Below are positions 11,699 through 21,537 of a DNA stretch of 64,000 nucleotides, one piece after another (the stretch's first letter is position 1; each line of letters begins with the position of its first letter). Position numbers and translations under genes: made by a program. The stretch is from positions 186,001 to 250,000 of the forward strand of contig JADKKV010000005.1 of the NCBI GenBank assembly GCA_016720345.1, written 5' to 3'. The notes under the pieces were generated by a model. That model did not search any database and had not been told where the DNA came from. It worked only from the letters and a program-made list of their open reading frames with translations. This stretch comes from Thermomonas sp. (GTDB lineage: Bacteria; Pseudomonadota; Gammaproteobacteria; Xanthomonadales; Xanthomonadaceae).

Positions 11699-11861
11699 TT
11701 CGATATCTCGTTTCGTTGAAGGGATTTGCGGCGGCGCCGCTTGTTGTTGGGATGTGGTGCGGATGTTCCGCCATGGCCGCAACCGGCCAGGACGCCCGAT
11801 GCACCTTGCATCGGCAAGCGGATGTGGGCGTGGGGACGAAGCCCTGCGCCCTCATCGTGGA

Positions 11862-12218
11862 TCAGAACTGCAGGCCGCCTTCGCGCGCGGCATCGGCCAG
11901 CGCCTTGATGCGGCCGTGGTAGCGGTAGCCCGAGCGGTCGAACGCGACCTTCTCGAAGCCCGCGGCCTTGGCACGCTCGGCGATCACCTGGCCGACCTTG
12001 GCGGCGGCTTCGGCATTCTTGCCATTCTTCAGGCCGGCCATCACGTCTGCCTGCACGGTGGAGGCGGATGCCAGCACCTTGGAGCCATCGGCGGTGAACA
12101 GCTGTGCGTACAGGTGCTGGCCCGTGCGCAGCACGGTCAGCCTCGGCACGCCGAGATTGCGGATGTGCGCGCGGGTGGACTTGGCGCGGCGCAGGCGGGC
12201 GGTGTTCTTGATGCTCAT
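11862..12218 (-). CDS. rplR: 50S ribosomal protein L18
   Basis: uL18 binds 5S rRNA with L5 and L25 in the central protuberance. The product is 118 residues with the basic N-terminus [16 protein letters not shown] and the C-terminal [21 protein letters not shown] motif. GAGGAA before the ATG at 12218 decides the start. It lies in the spc operon between rplF and rpsE. Confidence 0.98.
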   Translation of the reverse strand: MSIKNTARLRRAKSTRAHIRNLGVPRLTVLRTGQHLYAQLFTADGSKVLASASTVQADVMAGLKNGKNAEAAAKVGQVIAERAKAAGFEKVAFDRSGYRYHGRIKALADAAREGGLQF

Positions 12219-12262
12219 GGTCTGGTTCCTCGAAGCTGAAAGCGCGTGCATCCCGCGGGGGA

Positions 12263-12790
12263 TTACGCCTTCTTGGCTTCCTTGCGGATGATGACTTCGC
12301 CGGCGTACTTCACACCCTTGCCCTTGTAGGGCTCCGGCGGGCGGTAGCCGCGGATCTTGGCGGCGACTTCGCCAACGCGCTGCTTGTCCGCGCCCTGCAC
12401 CAGGATTTCGGTCTGGGTCGGGGTGCTGATGGTGATGCCTTCCGGCGACGGGAACAGGATCGGGTGCGAGAACCCGAGCGACAGGCTCAGGTCCTTGCCC
12501 TGCATGGCGGCGCGGTAGCCGACGCCGACCAGCTCGAGCTTGCGCTCGAACCCGGCGGACACGCCGTGCACCATGTTGGCGACGATCGCACGCAGGGTGC
12601 CGGTCAGCGGCACCAGCGAGGCGTCATTGGCCGACAACAGCGCGTTGCCGTCCTCGATCCTGACTTCGATTCCAGCGGGCTTCGGCACGCTCAGGGTCCC
12701 CTTCGGGCCCTTGACGCTGATCGACTCCGGCTGGACGTTGAGCTCGACACCCTGGGTCAGGGCAACCGGCTTCTTGGCGACTCGGGACAT
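12263..12790 (-). CDS. rplF: 50S ribosomal protein L6
   Basis: uL6 lies near the sarcin-ricin loop and the factor-binding site. It has 175 residues and two L6 repeats, beginning [11 protein letters not shown], with the C-terminal signature [16 protein letters not shown]. The frame extends 14 codons further upstream, but homology and spacing to rpsH (13 bases) support the ATG at 12790. Confidence 0.98.
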   Translation of the reverse strand: MSRVAKKPVALTQGVELNVQPESISVKGPKGTLSVPKPAGIEVRIEDGNALLSANDASLVPLTGTLRAIVANMVHGVSAGFERKLELVGVGYRAAMQGKDLSLSLGFSHPILFPSPEGITISTPTQTEILVQGADKQRVGEVAAKIRGYRPPEPYKGKGVKYAGEVIIRKEAKKA

Positions 12791-12803
12791 GGTCGTTACT
12801 CCC

Positions 12804-13199
12804 TTAGGCCACGATGCACAGGACTTCACCACCGACGCCCTGCTGGCGCGCCTGCGAGTCGGTCATGATGCCCTTGGAGGTGGAAATGATGGCGACGCCG
12901 AGTCCGTGCAGGACCTTCGGCAGCGCGTCCTTGCCGCGATACTGGCGCAGTCCCGAGCGCGACACGCGCTTCAGGGTCTCGATCACCGGCTTGCCCTCGT
13001 AGTACTTCAGGGCGATTTCCAGCTCGGCCTTGGCGCCCTGCTGGGTGACGCGCGCGTCGGCGATGTAACCCTCGTCCTTGAGGACGTTGGCGATCGCGAC
13101 CTTGGTCTTGGACGACGGCATCTTCACCGTCTGCTTGCCAACCGCCGCCGCATTCTTGATGCGGACCAGCATGTCGGCGATGGGATCAGTCATGCTCAT
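12804..13199 (-). CDS. rpsH: 30S ribosomal protein S8
   Basis: uS8 is a primary 16S rRNA binder; in E. coli it represses the spc operon by binding near the rplE start. The 131-residue protein starts [16 protein letters not shown] and ends with the STSKGIMTD and GGEVLCIVA segments. A 178-base spacer with a perfect hairpin separates it from rpsN. Confidence 0.98.
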   Translation of the reverse strand: MSMTDPIADMLVRIKNAAAVGKQTVKMPSSKTKVAIANVLKDEGYIADARVTQQGAKAELEIALKYYEGKPVIETLKRVSRSGLRQYRGKDALPKVLHGLGVAIISTSKGIMTDSQARQQGVGGEVLCIVA

Positions 13200-13301
13200 G
13201 GATTCACCTTATGAGTAGCACCGATATCCGCTTTCGCGAAAATCTGTTCGGATTGTGGACGCCGCCAGCCGGGGAACGGCGGTGGCGCTTGTCGCGACCG
13301 A

Positions 13302-13323
13302 AGGCCCGCATCGCTGCGGGCCT
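13302..13323 (-). promoter_or_regulatory. Hairpin in the rpsN-rpsH spacer
   Basis: Perfect 9-bp arms AGGCCCGCA / TGCGGGCCT with a 4-base loop lie in the spacer between rpsN and rpsH. No T-tract follows on the minus strand, so attenuation or RNA processing is more likely than full termination. Confidence 0.45.
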
Positions 13324-13377
13324 CGGGTTGTTCCTGCCTTGAGGACGGGAAGCCGCCCAATATAGCAGGAGTTTCGG

Positions 13378-13683
13378 TTACCAGCTAGCCTTGCGCAGGC
13401 CCGGGACGTCGCCGTTCATCGTCGCCTTGCGCAGCGCGTTGCGGCCCAAGCCGAACTTGCTGTACACGGCGCGCGGGCGGCCGGTCAGGACGCAACGGGT
13501 GGTCTGGCGGCTCGGCGAGGAATCGCGCGGCAGCTTCTGCAGCTTGACCGCCGCATCCATCTTCTCCTCGTAGGACGCATCCTGGCTGGAGATGATCTTC
13601 TTCAGCGCGTCGCGCTTGGCGCCATGCTGCTTGGCAAGCTTGGCGCGCTTGGCCTCGCGGTTCACCATTGAAGTCTTGGCCAT
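13378..13683 (-). CDS. rpsN: 30S ribosomal protein S14
   Basis: uS14 is a head protein of the small subunit. The 101-residue, zinc-free (C-minus) form is recognised by [18 protein letters not shown] and by [20 protein letters not shown]; it lacks the CxxC pairs of the zinc form. It lies 12 bases after rplE. Confidence 0.98.
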   Translation of the reverse strand: MAKTSMVNREAKRAKLAKQHGAKRDALKKIISSQDASYEEKMDAAVKLQKLPRDSSPSRQTTRCVLTGRPRAVYSKFGLGRNALRKATMNGDVPGLRKASW

Positions 13684-13695
13684 CTTGTCTTGCCC

Positions 13696-14238
13696 TTAGT
13701 TGCGGAACGGGAAGCGGAAGGCCTCGAGCAGGGCCTTGGCCTCGGCATCGGTCTTCGCGGTGGTGGTGATCGCGATGTCCATGCCGCGCATCGCATCGAC
13801 CTGGTCGAAATCGATCTCCGGGAAGATGATCTGTTCCTTCACGCCCATGTTGTAGTTGCCACGACCGTCGAACGAACGGCCCGACACCCCACGGAAGTCG
13901 CGCACGCGCGGCAGCGAGATGTTGATCAGGCGGTCCAGGAACTCGTACATCTTGGCGCGGCGCAGGGTCACCTTGGCGCCGATCGGCCAGCCGTCGCGGA
14001 TCTTGAACGAAGCCACGGAGACGCGCGACTTGGTGACCTGCGGCTTCTGGCCGGAGATCTTGGCCATGTCGGCCACCGCGTTCTCGAGGATCTTCTTGTT
14101 GGTCGCCGCCTCGCCCACGCCCATGTTGAGCGTGATCTTGGTCAGCCTCGGCACTTCCATCGGATTGGTGTAACCGAATTGCTGCATCAGCTTCGGCACC
14201 ACTTCGTCCTTGTAGAACTTTTCCAGACGCGTATTCAT
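13696..14238 (-). CDS. rplE: 50S ribosomal protein L5
   Basis: uL5 binds 5S rRNA and contacts the P-site tRNA. The 180-residue sequence includes the family segments [25 protein letters not shown] and the C-terminal [19 protein letters not shown]. It is two bases after rplX in the spc operon. Confidence 0.98.
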   Translation of the reverse strand: MNTRLEKFYKDEVVPKLMQQFGYTNPMEVPRLTKITLNMGVGEAATNKKILENAVADMAKISGQKPQVTKSRVSVASFKIRDGWPIGAKVTLRRAKMYEFLDRLINISLPRVRDFRGVSGRSFDGRGNYNMGVKEQIIFPEIDFDQVDAMRGMDIAITTTAKTDAEAKALLEAFRFPFRN

Positions 14239-14240
14239 GG

Positions 14241-14555
14241 TCAGATCGCCTCACCGTTGGAGCGGAACACGCGAAGGCGCTTTCCATTCTCCAGGATCTT
14301 GGTGGCAACGCGTTCGCCCTTGCCCGTCGCCGGGTTGAGCAGCATCACGTTGGAGATGTGGATCGAAGCCTCGCGCTCGACCAGCCCGCCGGGCTGGCCG
14401 GCCTGCGGGTTCGGCTTGGTGGCGCGCTTGACCAGGTTCAGGTTGGAGACGTACACGCGCTCGCCATCCACGCGCAGCACCTCGCCGGTCTGGCCCTTGA
14501 TCTTCTTGTTGCCGGTGGTGACGACCACCTGGTCGCCCTTCTTGATGCGATTCAT
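14241..14555 (-). CDS. rplX: 50S ribosomal protein L24
   Basis: uL24 initiates large-subunit assembly. The 104-residue protein has the KOW-type start [19 protein letters not shown] followed by [16 protein letters not shown]. It lies between rplN (17 bases) and rplE (2 bases). Confidence 0.97.
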   Translation of the reverse strand: MNRIKKGDQVVVTTGNKKIKGQTGEVLRVDGERVYVSNLNLVKRATKPNPQAGQPGGLVEREASIHISNVMLLNPATGKGERVATKILENGKRLRVFRSNGEAI

Positions 14556-14572
14556 GTCTTAGTCCTCTCCGC

Positions 14573-14941
14573 TCACAGCACTTCGGGGGCGAGCGAGACG
14601 ATCTTCATGAACTTCTCGGAGCGCAGTTCGCGCGTCACCGGCCCGAAGATGCGGGTGCCGATGGGTTCATGCTTGTTGTTGAGCAACACCGCGGCGTTGC
14701 CGTCGAAGCGGATCAGCGAACCGTCGGCGCGGCGCACACCCTTGCGGGTACGGACCACGACGGCGTCGTAGACGTCGCCCTTCTTGACCTTGCCGCGCGG
14801 GATCGCGTCCTTCACCGACACCTTGATGATGTCGCCGATGCCGGCGTAACGGCGCTTGGAGCCGCCGAGCACCTTGATGCACATCAGCTCCTTGGCACCG
14901 GAGTTGTCGGCGACGTCGAGAAAGCTCTGCATCTGGATCAT
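14573..14941 (-). CDS. rplN: 50S ribosomal protein L14
   Basis: uL14 forms inter-subunit bridges. The 122 residues begin [18 protein letters not shown] and include [18 protein letters not shown] and the C-terminal [15 protein letters not shown]-type ending. It opens the spc operon, 12 bases after rpsQ; no separate promoter is seen, so it may be co-transcribed with the S10 operon. Confidence 0.98.
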   Translation of the reverse strand: MIQMQSFLDVADNSGAKELMCIKVLGGSKRRYAGIGDIIKVSVKDAIPRGKVKKGDVYDAVVVRTRKGVRRADGSLIRFDGNAAVLLNNKHEPIGTRIFGPVTRELRSEKFMKIVSLAPEVL

Positions 14942-14953
14942 GGCTGTCTCTCC

Positions 14954-15217
14954 TTAGTCGGCCGCGCGCGCGAGGATCTCGACCACGCGCCAGTTCTTGG
15001 TCTTGGACATCGGCGCGCACTCGGCGATCCGAACGACATCGCCCTCGTTGCAGGCGTTGTCGGCGTCATGCGCATGAAGCTTGGTCGAGCGGCGCAGGTA
15101 CTTTCCGTACAGTGCGTGCTTGACCTGGCGCTCGACGAGCACGGTCACGGTCTTGTCCATCTTGTTGCTGACGACGCGGCCATCGACCGTGTGCAGCTTC
15201 TTGGTTGTTTCGGTCAT
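14954..15217 (-). CDS. rpsQ: 30S ribosomal protein S17
   Basis: uS17 is a primary 16S rRNA binder. The 87-residue sequence shows [18 protein letters not shown], the KLHAHD segment and the [18 protein letters not shown] ending of the family. It is the last S10-operon gene, 11 bases after rpmC. Confidence 0.98.
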   Translation of the reverse strand: MTETTKKLHTVDGRVVSNKMDKTVTVLVERQVKHALYGKYLRRSTKLHAHDADNACNEGDVVRIAECAPMSKTKNWRVVEILARAAD

Positions 15218-15228
15218 CGCGGCTGTCC

Positions 15229-15414
15229 TTACTTCTTCGCGCCGAGCAGCGTGTTGACGCGAGCGATCTCGCGGCGCACGCGGCGGGCCTCGTGGGTCTT
15301 GGCGAGCTGACCGGTGGCCTTCTGCATGCGCAGCGCGAAGCGCTCCTTCTGCAGCTCGACCAGGTGGGCCTTGAGCTCGTCCGCCGACTTCTGACGCATT
15401 TGCTTGAGTTCCAT
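15229..15414 (-). CDS. rpmC: 50S ribosomal protein L29
   Basis: uL29 sits at the tunnel exit beside L23 and forms part of the SRP/trigger factor site. The 61-residue helical-hairpin protein begins [18 protein letters not shown] and has the [20 protein letters not shown]-terminal helix. Its ATG shares one base with the rplP stop (TGATG), implying coupled translation. Confidence 0.97.
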   Translation of the reverse strand: MELKQMRQKSADELKAHLVELQKERFALRMQKATGQLAKTHEARRVRREIARVNTLLGAKK

Positions 15415-15827
15415 CAGCGCACCGTCCGGGTCACGAAAGTGGTGGTGACCGAGAGCTTGGCGGCGGCCAGGCGGAAAGCCTCGCGCGCGGTCGCCTCGTC
15501 GACGCCCTCGATTTCATAGATCATCCGACCGGGCTGGACCAGCGCGACCCAGTACTCCACGTTGCCCTTGCCGGAGCCCATGCGGACTTCGATCGGCTTC
15601 TTGGTGATCGGCTTGTCGGGGAACACGCGGATCCACATCTTGCCGCCACGCTTGACATAGCGGCTGATGGAACGGCGCGCGGCCTCGATCTGGCGCGCGG
15701 TCAACTGGCCGTGCGCGGTCGACTTCAGGCCGAACTCGCCGAAGCTGACGGCGTTGCCGTTCCAGCTCAGGCCCTCGTTGCGGCCCTTGTGCATCTTGCG
15801 GTATTTGGTTCGCTTGGGTTGCAACAT
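15414..15827 (-). CDS. rplP: 50S ribosomal protein L16
   Basis: uL16 organises the A-site region of the peptidyl transferase centre. The 137 residues start [19 protein letters not shown] and include [18 protein letters not shown] and the [14 protein letters not shown] motif. The Arg in this last segment is the position hydroxylated by RoxA in E. coli. It is three bases after rpsC. Confidence 0.98.
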   Translation of the reverse strand: MLQPKRTKYRKMHKGRNEGLSWNGNAVSFGEFGLKSTAHGQLTARQIEAARRSISRYVKRGGKMWIRVFPDKPITKKPIEVRMGSGKGNVEYWVALVQPGRMIYEIEGVDEATAREAFRLAAAKLSVTTTFVTRTVR

Positions 15828-15830
15828 GAC

Positions 15831-16574
15831 TTAGTCCCTCGCTTCACGATCGCGGCGCGGGCCGCGCGGGCGTTCGCGGTCGCCACGATCATTGCGATCG
15901 TTGCGCGGCGCGCTGTCGTCCTGCTTCTCCTGGCCGATCTGGGAGAAATCGAAGATCTCGCCCCGGTAGACCCACACCTTGATGCCGATGATCCCGTAGG
16001 TGGTCTTCGCCTCGGCAAAGCCGTAGTCGATGTCCGCGCGCAGGGTGTGCAGCGGCACGCGGCCTTCGCGGTACCACTCCGAGCGGGCGATTTCCGCACC
16101 GTTCAGGCGGCCTGCCACGTTGACCTTGATGCCCAGCGCGCCAAGGCGCATCGCATTGCCGACCGCGCGCTTCATCGCGCGGCGGAACATGATGCGGCGC
16201 TCCAGCTGCTGCGCGATCGATTCGGCGACCAGCTGCGCGTCGAGCTCCGGCTTGCGGACCTCGGTGACGTTGATGTGCGCCGGGACGCCCATCACGTCGG
16301 ACACTTCCTTGCGCAGCTTCTCGATGTCCTCGCCGCGCTTGCCGATCACCACGCCCGGGCGGGCGGTGTGGATGGTCACGCGGGCGTTGTTGGCCGGACG
16401 CTCGATCAGGATCTTGCTGATGCCGGCCTGGGCCAGCTTCTTGCGCAGCATCTCGCGGACCTTGAGGTCGGCGGCGAGGTACTCGGCGAAGTGCTTCTTG
16501 CCGGCGAACCACTTGGAGTTCCAGTCCTTGGCGATGCCCAGGCGGATGCCGATCGGATTGACTTTATGACCCAT
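15831..16574 (-). CDS. rpsC: 30S ribosomal protein S3
   Basis: uS3 forms part of the mRNA entry channel. It has the KH domain ([17 protein letters not shown]) and the S3 C-terminal domain ([10 protein letters not shown]). At 247 residues it is about 14 longer than E. coli S3 because of an Arg/Asp-rich tail (residues about 212-247) of repeated charged blocks, a feature probably lineage-specific and disordered. It follows rplV by two bases. Confidence 0.98.
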   Translation of the reverse strand: MGHKVNPIGIRLGIAKDWNSKWFAGKKHFAEYLAADLKVREMLRKKLAQAGISKILIERPANNARVTIHTARPGVVIGKRGEDIEKLRKEVSDVMGVPAHINVTEVRKPELDAQLVAESIAQQLERRIMFRRAMKRAVGNAMRLGALGIKVNVAGRLNGAEIARSEWYREGRVPLHTLRADIDYGFAEAKTTYGIIGIKVWVYRGEIFDFSQIGQEKQDDSAPRNDRNDRGDRERPRGPRRDREARD

Positions 16575-16576
16575 GA

Positions 16577-16912
16577 TTACTTGCCCTCGCCCACGACCAC
16601 GGTGATGTGGCTGGTGCGCTTGGTGATGCGCGTGCCACGGCCCTTCGCACGCGCCATGAAGCGCTTCAGCGAGGGACCTTCATCGACGGTGATGGCCTTG
16701 ACCTTGAGTTCGTCCACGTCGGCGCCCTGGTTGTTCTCGGCGTTGGCGATGGCGGACTCCACGACCTTGCGGATCATGGTGGCGGCCTTCTTGTCCGAGA
16801 ACTTCAGCAGGTTGACGGCGCGTTCGGCGGAGAGGCCACGGACCTGGTCGGCGACCAGCCGGGCCTTCTGGGCGGAGATGCGCGCGCTGCGCAGGATTGC
16901 TTTCGCTTCCAT
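16577..16912 (-). CDS. rplV: 50S ribosomal protein L22
   Basis: uL22 lines the exit tunnel with a beta-hairpin that macrolide mutations affect. The frame has two ATGs, at 16918 and 16912. AAGGAG lies directly against the first and six bases from the second, so 16912 is chosen, giving 111 residues beginning [19 protein letters not shown]. The tunnel hairpin segment [14 protein letters not shown] is present without deletions. Confidence 0.96.
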   Translation of the reverse strand: MEAKAILRSARISAQKARLVADQVRGLSAERAVNLLKFSDKKAATMIRKVVESAIANAENNQGADVDELKVKAITVDEGPSLKRFMARAKGRGTRITKRTSHITVVVGEGK

Positions 16913-16922
16913 TGTCATCTCC

Positions 16923-17192
16923 TTACTTGCCCGACTTCTTGTCGCCGCCGTGACCCTTGAAGGTACGGGTCAGGGCGAACTCGCCGAGCTTGTGGCCAAC
17001 CATGTTCTCGTTGACCAGCACCGGGATGTGGTTCTTGCCGTTGTGGATGGCGATCGTGAAGCCGATCATTTCCGGCAACACGGTCGAACGACGCGACCAG
17101 GTCTTGATCGGCTTCTTGCTGCTGCCCGCGGTCTCCACCTTCTTCTGCAGGTGGTGATCGATGAACGGGCCTTTCTTGAGTGAACGTGCCAT
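16923..17192 (-). CDS. rpsS: 30S ribosomal protein S19
   Basis: uS19 lies on the 30S head and pairs with S13. The 89-residue sequence begins [15 protein letters not shown] and carries [17 protein letters not shown] and the [16 protein letters not shown] signature. It lies between rplB (6 bases) and rplV in the S10 operon. Confidence 0.98.
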   Translation of the reverse strand: MARSLKKGPFIDHHLQKKVETAGSSKKPIKTWSRRSTVLPEMIGFTIAIHNGKNHIPVLVNENMVGHKLGEFALTRTFKGHGGDKKSGK

Positions 17193-17198
17193 TGCCGA

Positions 17199-18026
17199 TT
17201 AGCTCCTGCGATCGCGCACGATGAACTGCGAGGTGCGCTTGTTCTTGCGGGTCTTGTAACCCTTGGTCGGCACGCCCCACGGGGTGACCGGATGCGGGTT
17301 GCCCTGGCCGGCCTTCGCCTCGCCGCCACCGTGCGGGTGGTCGACCGGGTTCATGGCCGCGCCGCGGACGGTCGGCTTCACGCCGCGCCAGCGCTTGGCG
17401 CCAGCCTTGCCCAGCTTCTCGAGGTTGTGCTCGTCGTTGCCGACCTCGCCGATGGTGGCGCGGCAGTCGGCCGGCACCTTGCGCATCTCGCCGGAACGCA
17501 GGCGAAGCATCGCGTAGATGCCCTCGCGCGCGACCAGCTGGACACCGGCGCCGGCGGCACGCGCGATCTGCGCGCCCTTGCCGGGCTTCATCTCGATGCA
17601 GTGCACGGTGGAACCGACCGGGATGTTGCGCAGCGGCAGCGTGTTGCCCGCCCGGATCGGCGCGTCACGCCCCGCGATCACCTGGTCGCCGGCCTTCAGG
17701 CCCTTCGGCGCGATGATGTAGCGGCGCTCGCCGTCGGCGTAGCACAGCAGCGCGATGTGCGCGGTGCGGTTCGGATCGTACTCGATGCGCTCGACGCGGG
17801 CGGCGATGCCTTCCTTGTCACGCTTGAAGTCGATGATCCGGTAATGCTGCTTGTGGCCACCGCCGATATGGCGGGTGGTGATGCGGCCGTGGTGGTTGCG
17901 GCCACCGGTCTTGCCCTGCTTCTCGAGCAGCGCCGCGTGCGGCGCGCCCTTGTGCAGGCCCGGCGTCACCACGCGGACCATCGAGCGACGGCCGGGCGAG
18001 GTGGGCTTGAATGTCATCAGTGCCAT
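17199..18026 (-). CDS. rplB: 50S ribosomal protein L2
   Basis: uL2 is required for subunit association and peptidyl transfer. It is 275 residues with the RNA-binding and C-terminal domains, the [15 protein letters not shown] segment and the [15 protein letters not shown] motif bearing the conserved His. GAGGAA seven bases before the ATG at 18026 supports the start. It lies 11 bases after rplW. Confidence 0.98.
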   Translation of the reverse strand: MALMTFKPTSPGRRSMVRVVTPGLHKGAPHAALLEKQGKTGGRNHHGRITTRHIGGGHKQHYRIIDFKRDKEGIAARVERIEYDPNRTAHIALLCYADGERRYIIAPKGLKAGDQVIAGRDAPIRAGNTLPLRNIPVGSTVHCIEMKPGKGAQIARAAGAGVQLVAREGIYAMLRLRSGEMRKVPADCRATIGEVGNDEHNLEKLGKAGAKRWRGVKPTVRGAAMNPVDHPHGGGEAKAGQGNPHPVTPWGVPTKGYKTRKNKRTSQFIVRDRRS

Positions 18027-18037
18027 TGGCTAGTTCC

Positions 18038-18337
18038 TCAGGCCGAGGCCATCATCACGTCAATCGACTGGCCTTCGGCCAGCGTGACGTACGCCTTTCG
18101 CCAATCGCCGCGGCGGCCCTGGCGGAACTTGAAGGTCTTGGACTTGCCCTTCACGTTCACCACGTTCACCGCCTTGACCTTGACGTCGAAGATCTTCTCC
18201 ACCGCGGCCTTCACATCGGCCTTGGTGGCGGTCTTCGCGATTTCAAAGACGTATTGGTTGGAGACTTCCTGCAGGCGCGCGGTCTTTTCGGACACGCGCG
18301 GCGCACGGATCACTTCGTAAACATTGGCGGTGCTCAT
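18038..18337 (-). CDS. rplW: 50S ribosomal protein L23
   Basis: uL23 is the trigger-factor and SRP docking protein at the tunnel exit. The ATG at 18337 overlaps the rplD stop by four bases (ATGA) and has GAGGAG upstream; it yields 99 residues starting [19 protein letters not shown]. The frame could begin at a GTG three codons earlier, which is less likely. Confidence 0.97.
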   Translation of the reverse strand: MSTANVYEVIRAPRVSEKTARLQEVSNQYVFEIAKTATKADVKAAVEKIFDVKVKAVNVVNVKGKSKTFKFRQGRRGDWRKAYVTLAEGQSIDVMMASA

Positions 18338-18939
18338 GCCAGCCACTCCTCGATCTTCTTGACGGCATCGGAGGTGATGACGACGGTGTCGGCACCGACC
18401 AGCGCAACCGGGTCCAGGCCCTGCACGTCGCGGACCTGCACGTACGGCAGGTTGCGGGCGGACAGGTACACGTTCTCGGTGGCGTCCTCGGTGACGATCA
18501 GCGGACGCCGACCGACGTTGAGGTCCTTCAGCCTGGCGACCATGCCGCTGGTCTTCGGCGAATCCAGCTCGAAGCCCTCGACGACCATCAGGCGATCCTG
18601 GCGGTTCAGCTCGGACAGGATCGCGGCGATCGCCGCGCGGTACATCTTGCGGTTGACCTTTTGCGCGAAGCTGCGCGGCTTGGCCGCGAAGGTCACGCCG
18701 CCGCCGACGAAGATCGGGGCCGTCAGCGCACCATGACGCGCGCCGCCGCCCTTCTGCTTCTTCGACTTCTTGGTGGTGCCATTGACTTCCGAACGGGTCT
18801 TCTGCGCCTTGGTGCCGGCGCGACCTGCGTTGCGGTAGGCGACGACCACCTGGTGGACCAGGTCTTCGCTGAACTCGCGGCCGAACACTGCGTCGGAGAC
18901 CGACAGCTTGTTGGCGCTACCGTTGATATTGAGTTCCAT
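18334..18939 (-). CDS. rplD: 50S ribosomal protein L4
   Basis: uL4 lines the exit tunnel and, in E. coli, represses its own S10 operon through the mRNA leader. The 201 residues include the tunnel loop [19 protein letters not shown] and the globular C-terminal domain. Overlap with rplW and a two-base gap from rplC show tight coupling. L4 would be the candidate ligand of the S10 leader described upstream. Confidence 0.98.
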   Translation of the reverse strand: MELNINGSANKLSVSDAVFGREFSEDLVHQVVVAYRNAGRAGTKAQKTRSEVNGTTKKSKKQKGGGARHGALTAPIFVGGGVTFAAKPRSFAQKVNRKMYRAAIAAILSELNRQDRLMVVEGFELDSPKTSGMVARLKDLNVGRRPLIVTEDATENVYLSARNLPYVQVRDVQGLDPVALVGADTVVITSDAVKKIEEWLA

Positions 18940-18941
18940 GA

Positions 18942-19598
18942 TCAGACTCCCTTGCTCGTCGGGCGCACGATCACGTCGCCGCCCGGCGCACCCGGCACGG
19001 CACCGCGCACGGCGATCAGGCCGCGCTCGGCGTCGACCTTGACGACCTGCAGGTTCTGCGTGGTCTGGGTGACGTCGCCCATGTGGCCGGACATCTTCTT
19101 GCCCGGGAACACGCGACCCGGCGTCTGCCGCTGGCCGATGGAGCCCGGCGCGCGGTGCGACAGCGAGTTGCCGTGGGTGGCGTCGCCCATCTTGAAGTTC
19201 CAGCGCTTGATCGTGCCCTGGAAGCCCTTGCCCTTGGTCACGCCCTGGACATCGACGATCTGGCCTTCGCTGAAAATGTCGGCCTTGATCTCGCCGCCCA
19301 CTTCATAGGCACCGATCTGGTCGGCTTCCACGCGCAGCTCCCACAGGCCGCGACCCGCCTCCACCTTGGCCTTGGCCAGGTGGCCGGCTTCCGGCTTGGT
19401 CAACAGCGAGGCGCGCTTCACGCCCGCGGTCACCTGCAGGGCGGAATAACCGTCGGTCTCGACGGTCTTGACCTGGGTGATGCGGTTGGGGGTGGCTTCG
19501 ATCAGGGTCACCGGGATGGACTTGCCATCCTCGGTGAACATGCGGCTCATGCCGGCCTTGCGACCGACGATGCCGAGCGAATATTTCTTCGCGCTCAT
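18942..19598 (-). CDS. rplC: 50S ribosomal protein L3
   Basis: uL3 is a primary 23S rRNA binder reaching into the peptidyl transferase centre. It is 218 residues, with the [14 protein letters not shown] segment and the [18 protein letters not shown] loop that contains the glutamine methylated by PrmB in E. coli. It lies 11 bases after rpsJ. Confidence 0.98.
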   Translation of the reverse strand: MSAKKYSLGIVGRKAGMSRMFTEDGKSIPVTLIEATPNRITQVKTVETDGYSALQVTAGVKRASLLTKPEAGHLAKAKVEAGRGLWELRVEADQIGAYEVGGEIKADIFSEGQIVDVQGVTKGKGFQGTIKRWNFKMGDATHGNSLSHRAPGSIGQRQTPGRVFPGKKMSGHMGDVTQTTQNLQVVKVDAERGLIAVRGAVPGAPGGDVIVRPTSKGV

Positions 19599-19609
19599 CT
19601 GTGTCGTCC

Positions 19610-19921
<312 letters not shown>

Positions 19922-20155
19922 GAGGATTGCCTCGTATCTAAAGAGCGACAGGTGCGGCGGCTAGGTGCGCCGCACCCCGTGGAAACAACGGTGCTTCGGG
20001 TGGAACCAACTGCGACTTCCGACAACGAACTGGCGGCCCGGTTGCCCGGTCCGCCAGATTGGGAATCCCTGAACGCGCCGAAAGGCCCCGCCGAAGTGCT
20101 CCGGAAAGCTCCGGAACGGACGAGGCCTTGCCACGCGACATCTCCCTGTCTGGCG

Positions 20156-20180
20156 AACACGAGGCGCTTCCTGCGCCTCC
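20156..20180 (-). repeat. Hairpin element shared with the rpsL upstream region
   Basis: On the minus strand a perfect 7-bp stem GAGGCGC / GCGCCTC with loop AGGAA is followed by GTGTT. Twenty bases (20156-20175) are identical to 24964-24983, in the same orientation upstream of rpsL, where the stem has one bulged T. Confidence 0.6.
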
Positions 20181-20222
20181 TTTCGCTGCCCGTGACGGTT
20201 CAAACCATCGCGGGGGTCTTGC

Positions 20223-20252
20223 ATTCTAGCGGAACCGATCCACAAAGCGCAA
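20223..20252 (-). promoter_or_regulatory. Candidate promoter of the S10 operon
   Basis: Minus-strand -35 TTGCGC (20247-20252), an 18-base spacer and -10 TAGAAT (20223-20228). Transcription would start near 20216, leaving a leader of about 295 bases before rpsJ. Confidence 0.55.
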
Positions 20253-20279
20253 GAGAAAACTCAAAACGAATCGGAGCCG

Positions 20280-20303
20280 GGGCGGCCAATGACCTGGCCG
20301 CCC
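20280..20303 (-). terminator. Terminator-like hairpin after the str operon
   Basis: Perfect 9-bp arms GGGCGGCCA / TGGCCGCCC with a 6-base loop lie 13 bases after the tuf stop. A T-rich stretch follows about ten bases later rather than immediately, so termination strength is uncertain. Confidence 0.55.
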
Positions 20304-20316
20304 GCAACCGATTGAA

Positions 20317-21507
20317 TTACTTGAGGATCTTGGCCACCACGCCGGCGCCGACGGTACGGCCGCCTTCGCGGATCGCGAAACGCAGGCCTTCGTCCATCGC
20401 CACCGGGTTGATCAACGACACCACCATCTTCACGTTGTCGCCCGGCATCACCATCTCCACCCCTTCCGGCAGCTGGCAGGCGCCCGTGATGTCGGTCGTG
20501 CGGAAGTAGAACTGCGGGCGGTAACCCTTGAAGAACGGCGTGTGGCGACCGCCTTCGTCCTTGCTCAGGACATAGACCTCGGCCTCGAACTCCGTGTGCG
20601 GGGTGATGCTGCCCGGCTTGCACAGCACCTGGCCACGCTCCACGTCGTCACGCTTGGTGCCGCGCAGCAGCAGGCCCGCGTTGTCGCCCGCCTGGCCCTG
20701 GTCCAGCAGCTTGCGGAACATCTCCACGCCCGTCACGGTGGTCTTCTGCGTCGCGCGGATACCGACGATCTCGATTTCCTCGCCCACCTTGATCACGCCG
20801 CGCTCGATCCGGCCGGTCACCACCGTGCCACGACCCGAGATCGAGAACACGTCTTCCACCGGCATCAGGAACGGCTTGTCCACGTCGCGCTGCGGCTCCG
20901 GGATCCACGTGTCCAGCGCATCCACCAGCTTGATGATCGACGGCACGCCGATCTCCGACTGGTCGCCTTCCAGCGCCAGGCGCGCCGAACCCGAGATGAT
21001 CGGGGTGTCGTCGCCCGGGAACTCGTACTTGCTCAGCAGCTCGCGGACTTCCATCTCCACCAGCTCCAGCAGCTCGGCGTCGTCCACCATGTCCGCCTTG
21101 TTCAGGTAGACCACGATGTACGGCACGCCCACCTGCCGCGACAGCAGGATGTGCTCGCGCGTCTGCGGCATCGGGCCGTCCGCCGCACTGCACACCAGGA
21201 TCGCGCCGTCCATCTGCGCCGCACCCGTGATCATGTTCTTCACGTAGTCCGCGTGGCCCGGGCAGTCCACGTGCGCGTAATGCCGGTTCGGGCTCTCGTA
21301 TTCCACGTGCGCCGTCGAAATCGTGATCCCGCGCGCCTTCTCTTCCGGCGCCGCGTCGATCGAGTCGTACGCCTTGAACTCGCCACCGAAACGCTCCGCG
21401 CCCACCTTCGTCAGCGCCGCCGTCAGCGTCGTCTTGCCGTGGTCCACGTGGCCAATCGTGCCCACGTTCACGTGGGGCTTGGTGCGCTCGAACTTACCCT
21501 TTGCCAT
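20317..21507 (-). CDS. tuf: Elongation factor Tu (str-operon copy)
   Basis: EF-Tu delivers aminoacyl-tRNA to the ribosomal A site. The 396 residues carry G1 GHVDHGKT, G3 DCPGH and G4 NKAD, then the two beta-barrel domains. It ends the str operon, 30 bases after fusA. The protein is identical to the copy at 37772-38962; the genes differ at eight synonymous positions by my reading, five of them within seven bases (21184-21190). Confidence 0.99.
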   Translation of the reverse strand: MAKGKFERTKPHVNVGTIGHVDHGKTTLTAALTKVGAERFGGEFKAYDSIDAAPEEKARGITISTAHVEYESPNRHYAHVDCPGHADYVKNMITGAAQMDGAILVCSAADGPMPQTREHILLSRQVGVPYIVVYLNKADMVDDAELLELVEMEVRELLSKYEFPGDDTPIISGSARLALEGDQSEIGVPSIIKLVDALDTWIPEPQRDVDKPFLMPVEDVFSISGRGTVVTGRIERGVIKVGEEIEIVGIRATQKTTVTGVEMFRKLLDQGQAGDNAGLLLRGTKRDDVERGQVLCKPGSITPHTEFEAEVYVLSKDEGGRHTPFFKGYRPQFYFRTTDITGACQLPEGVEMVMPGDNVKMVVSLINPVAMDEGLRFAIREGGRTVGAGVVAKILK

Positions 21508-21537
21508 TGTCTTGTTTCCTTCAGAAATTTGGTTGGA

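Larger units (their letters stand above)
19922..20316 (-). other. 395-base tuf-rpsJ spacer: terminator-like hairpin, promoter and S10 leader
   Basis: No gene is seen. In transcription order it contains a 9-bp hairpin after tuf (20280-20303), a TTGCGC-18-TAGAAT promoter, a hairpin whose sequence is shared with the region upstream of rpsL (20161-20179), then a GC-rich leader with short inverted repeats. In E. coli the equivalent leader is bound by L4; whether this one works the same way cannot be told from sequence. Confidence 0.6.

Noticed and set aside
13359-13364. TATATT on the minus strand as a promoter for rpsH
   Set aside because: No -35 element at 16-18 bases, and it lies directly after rpsN inside the operon.
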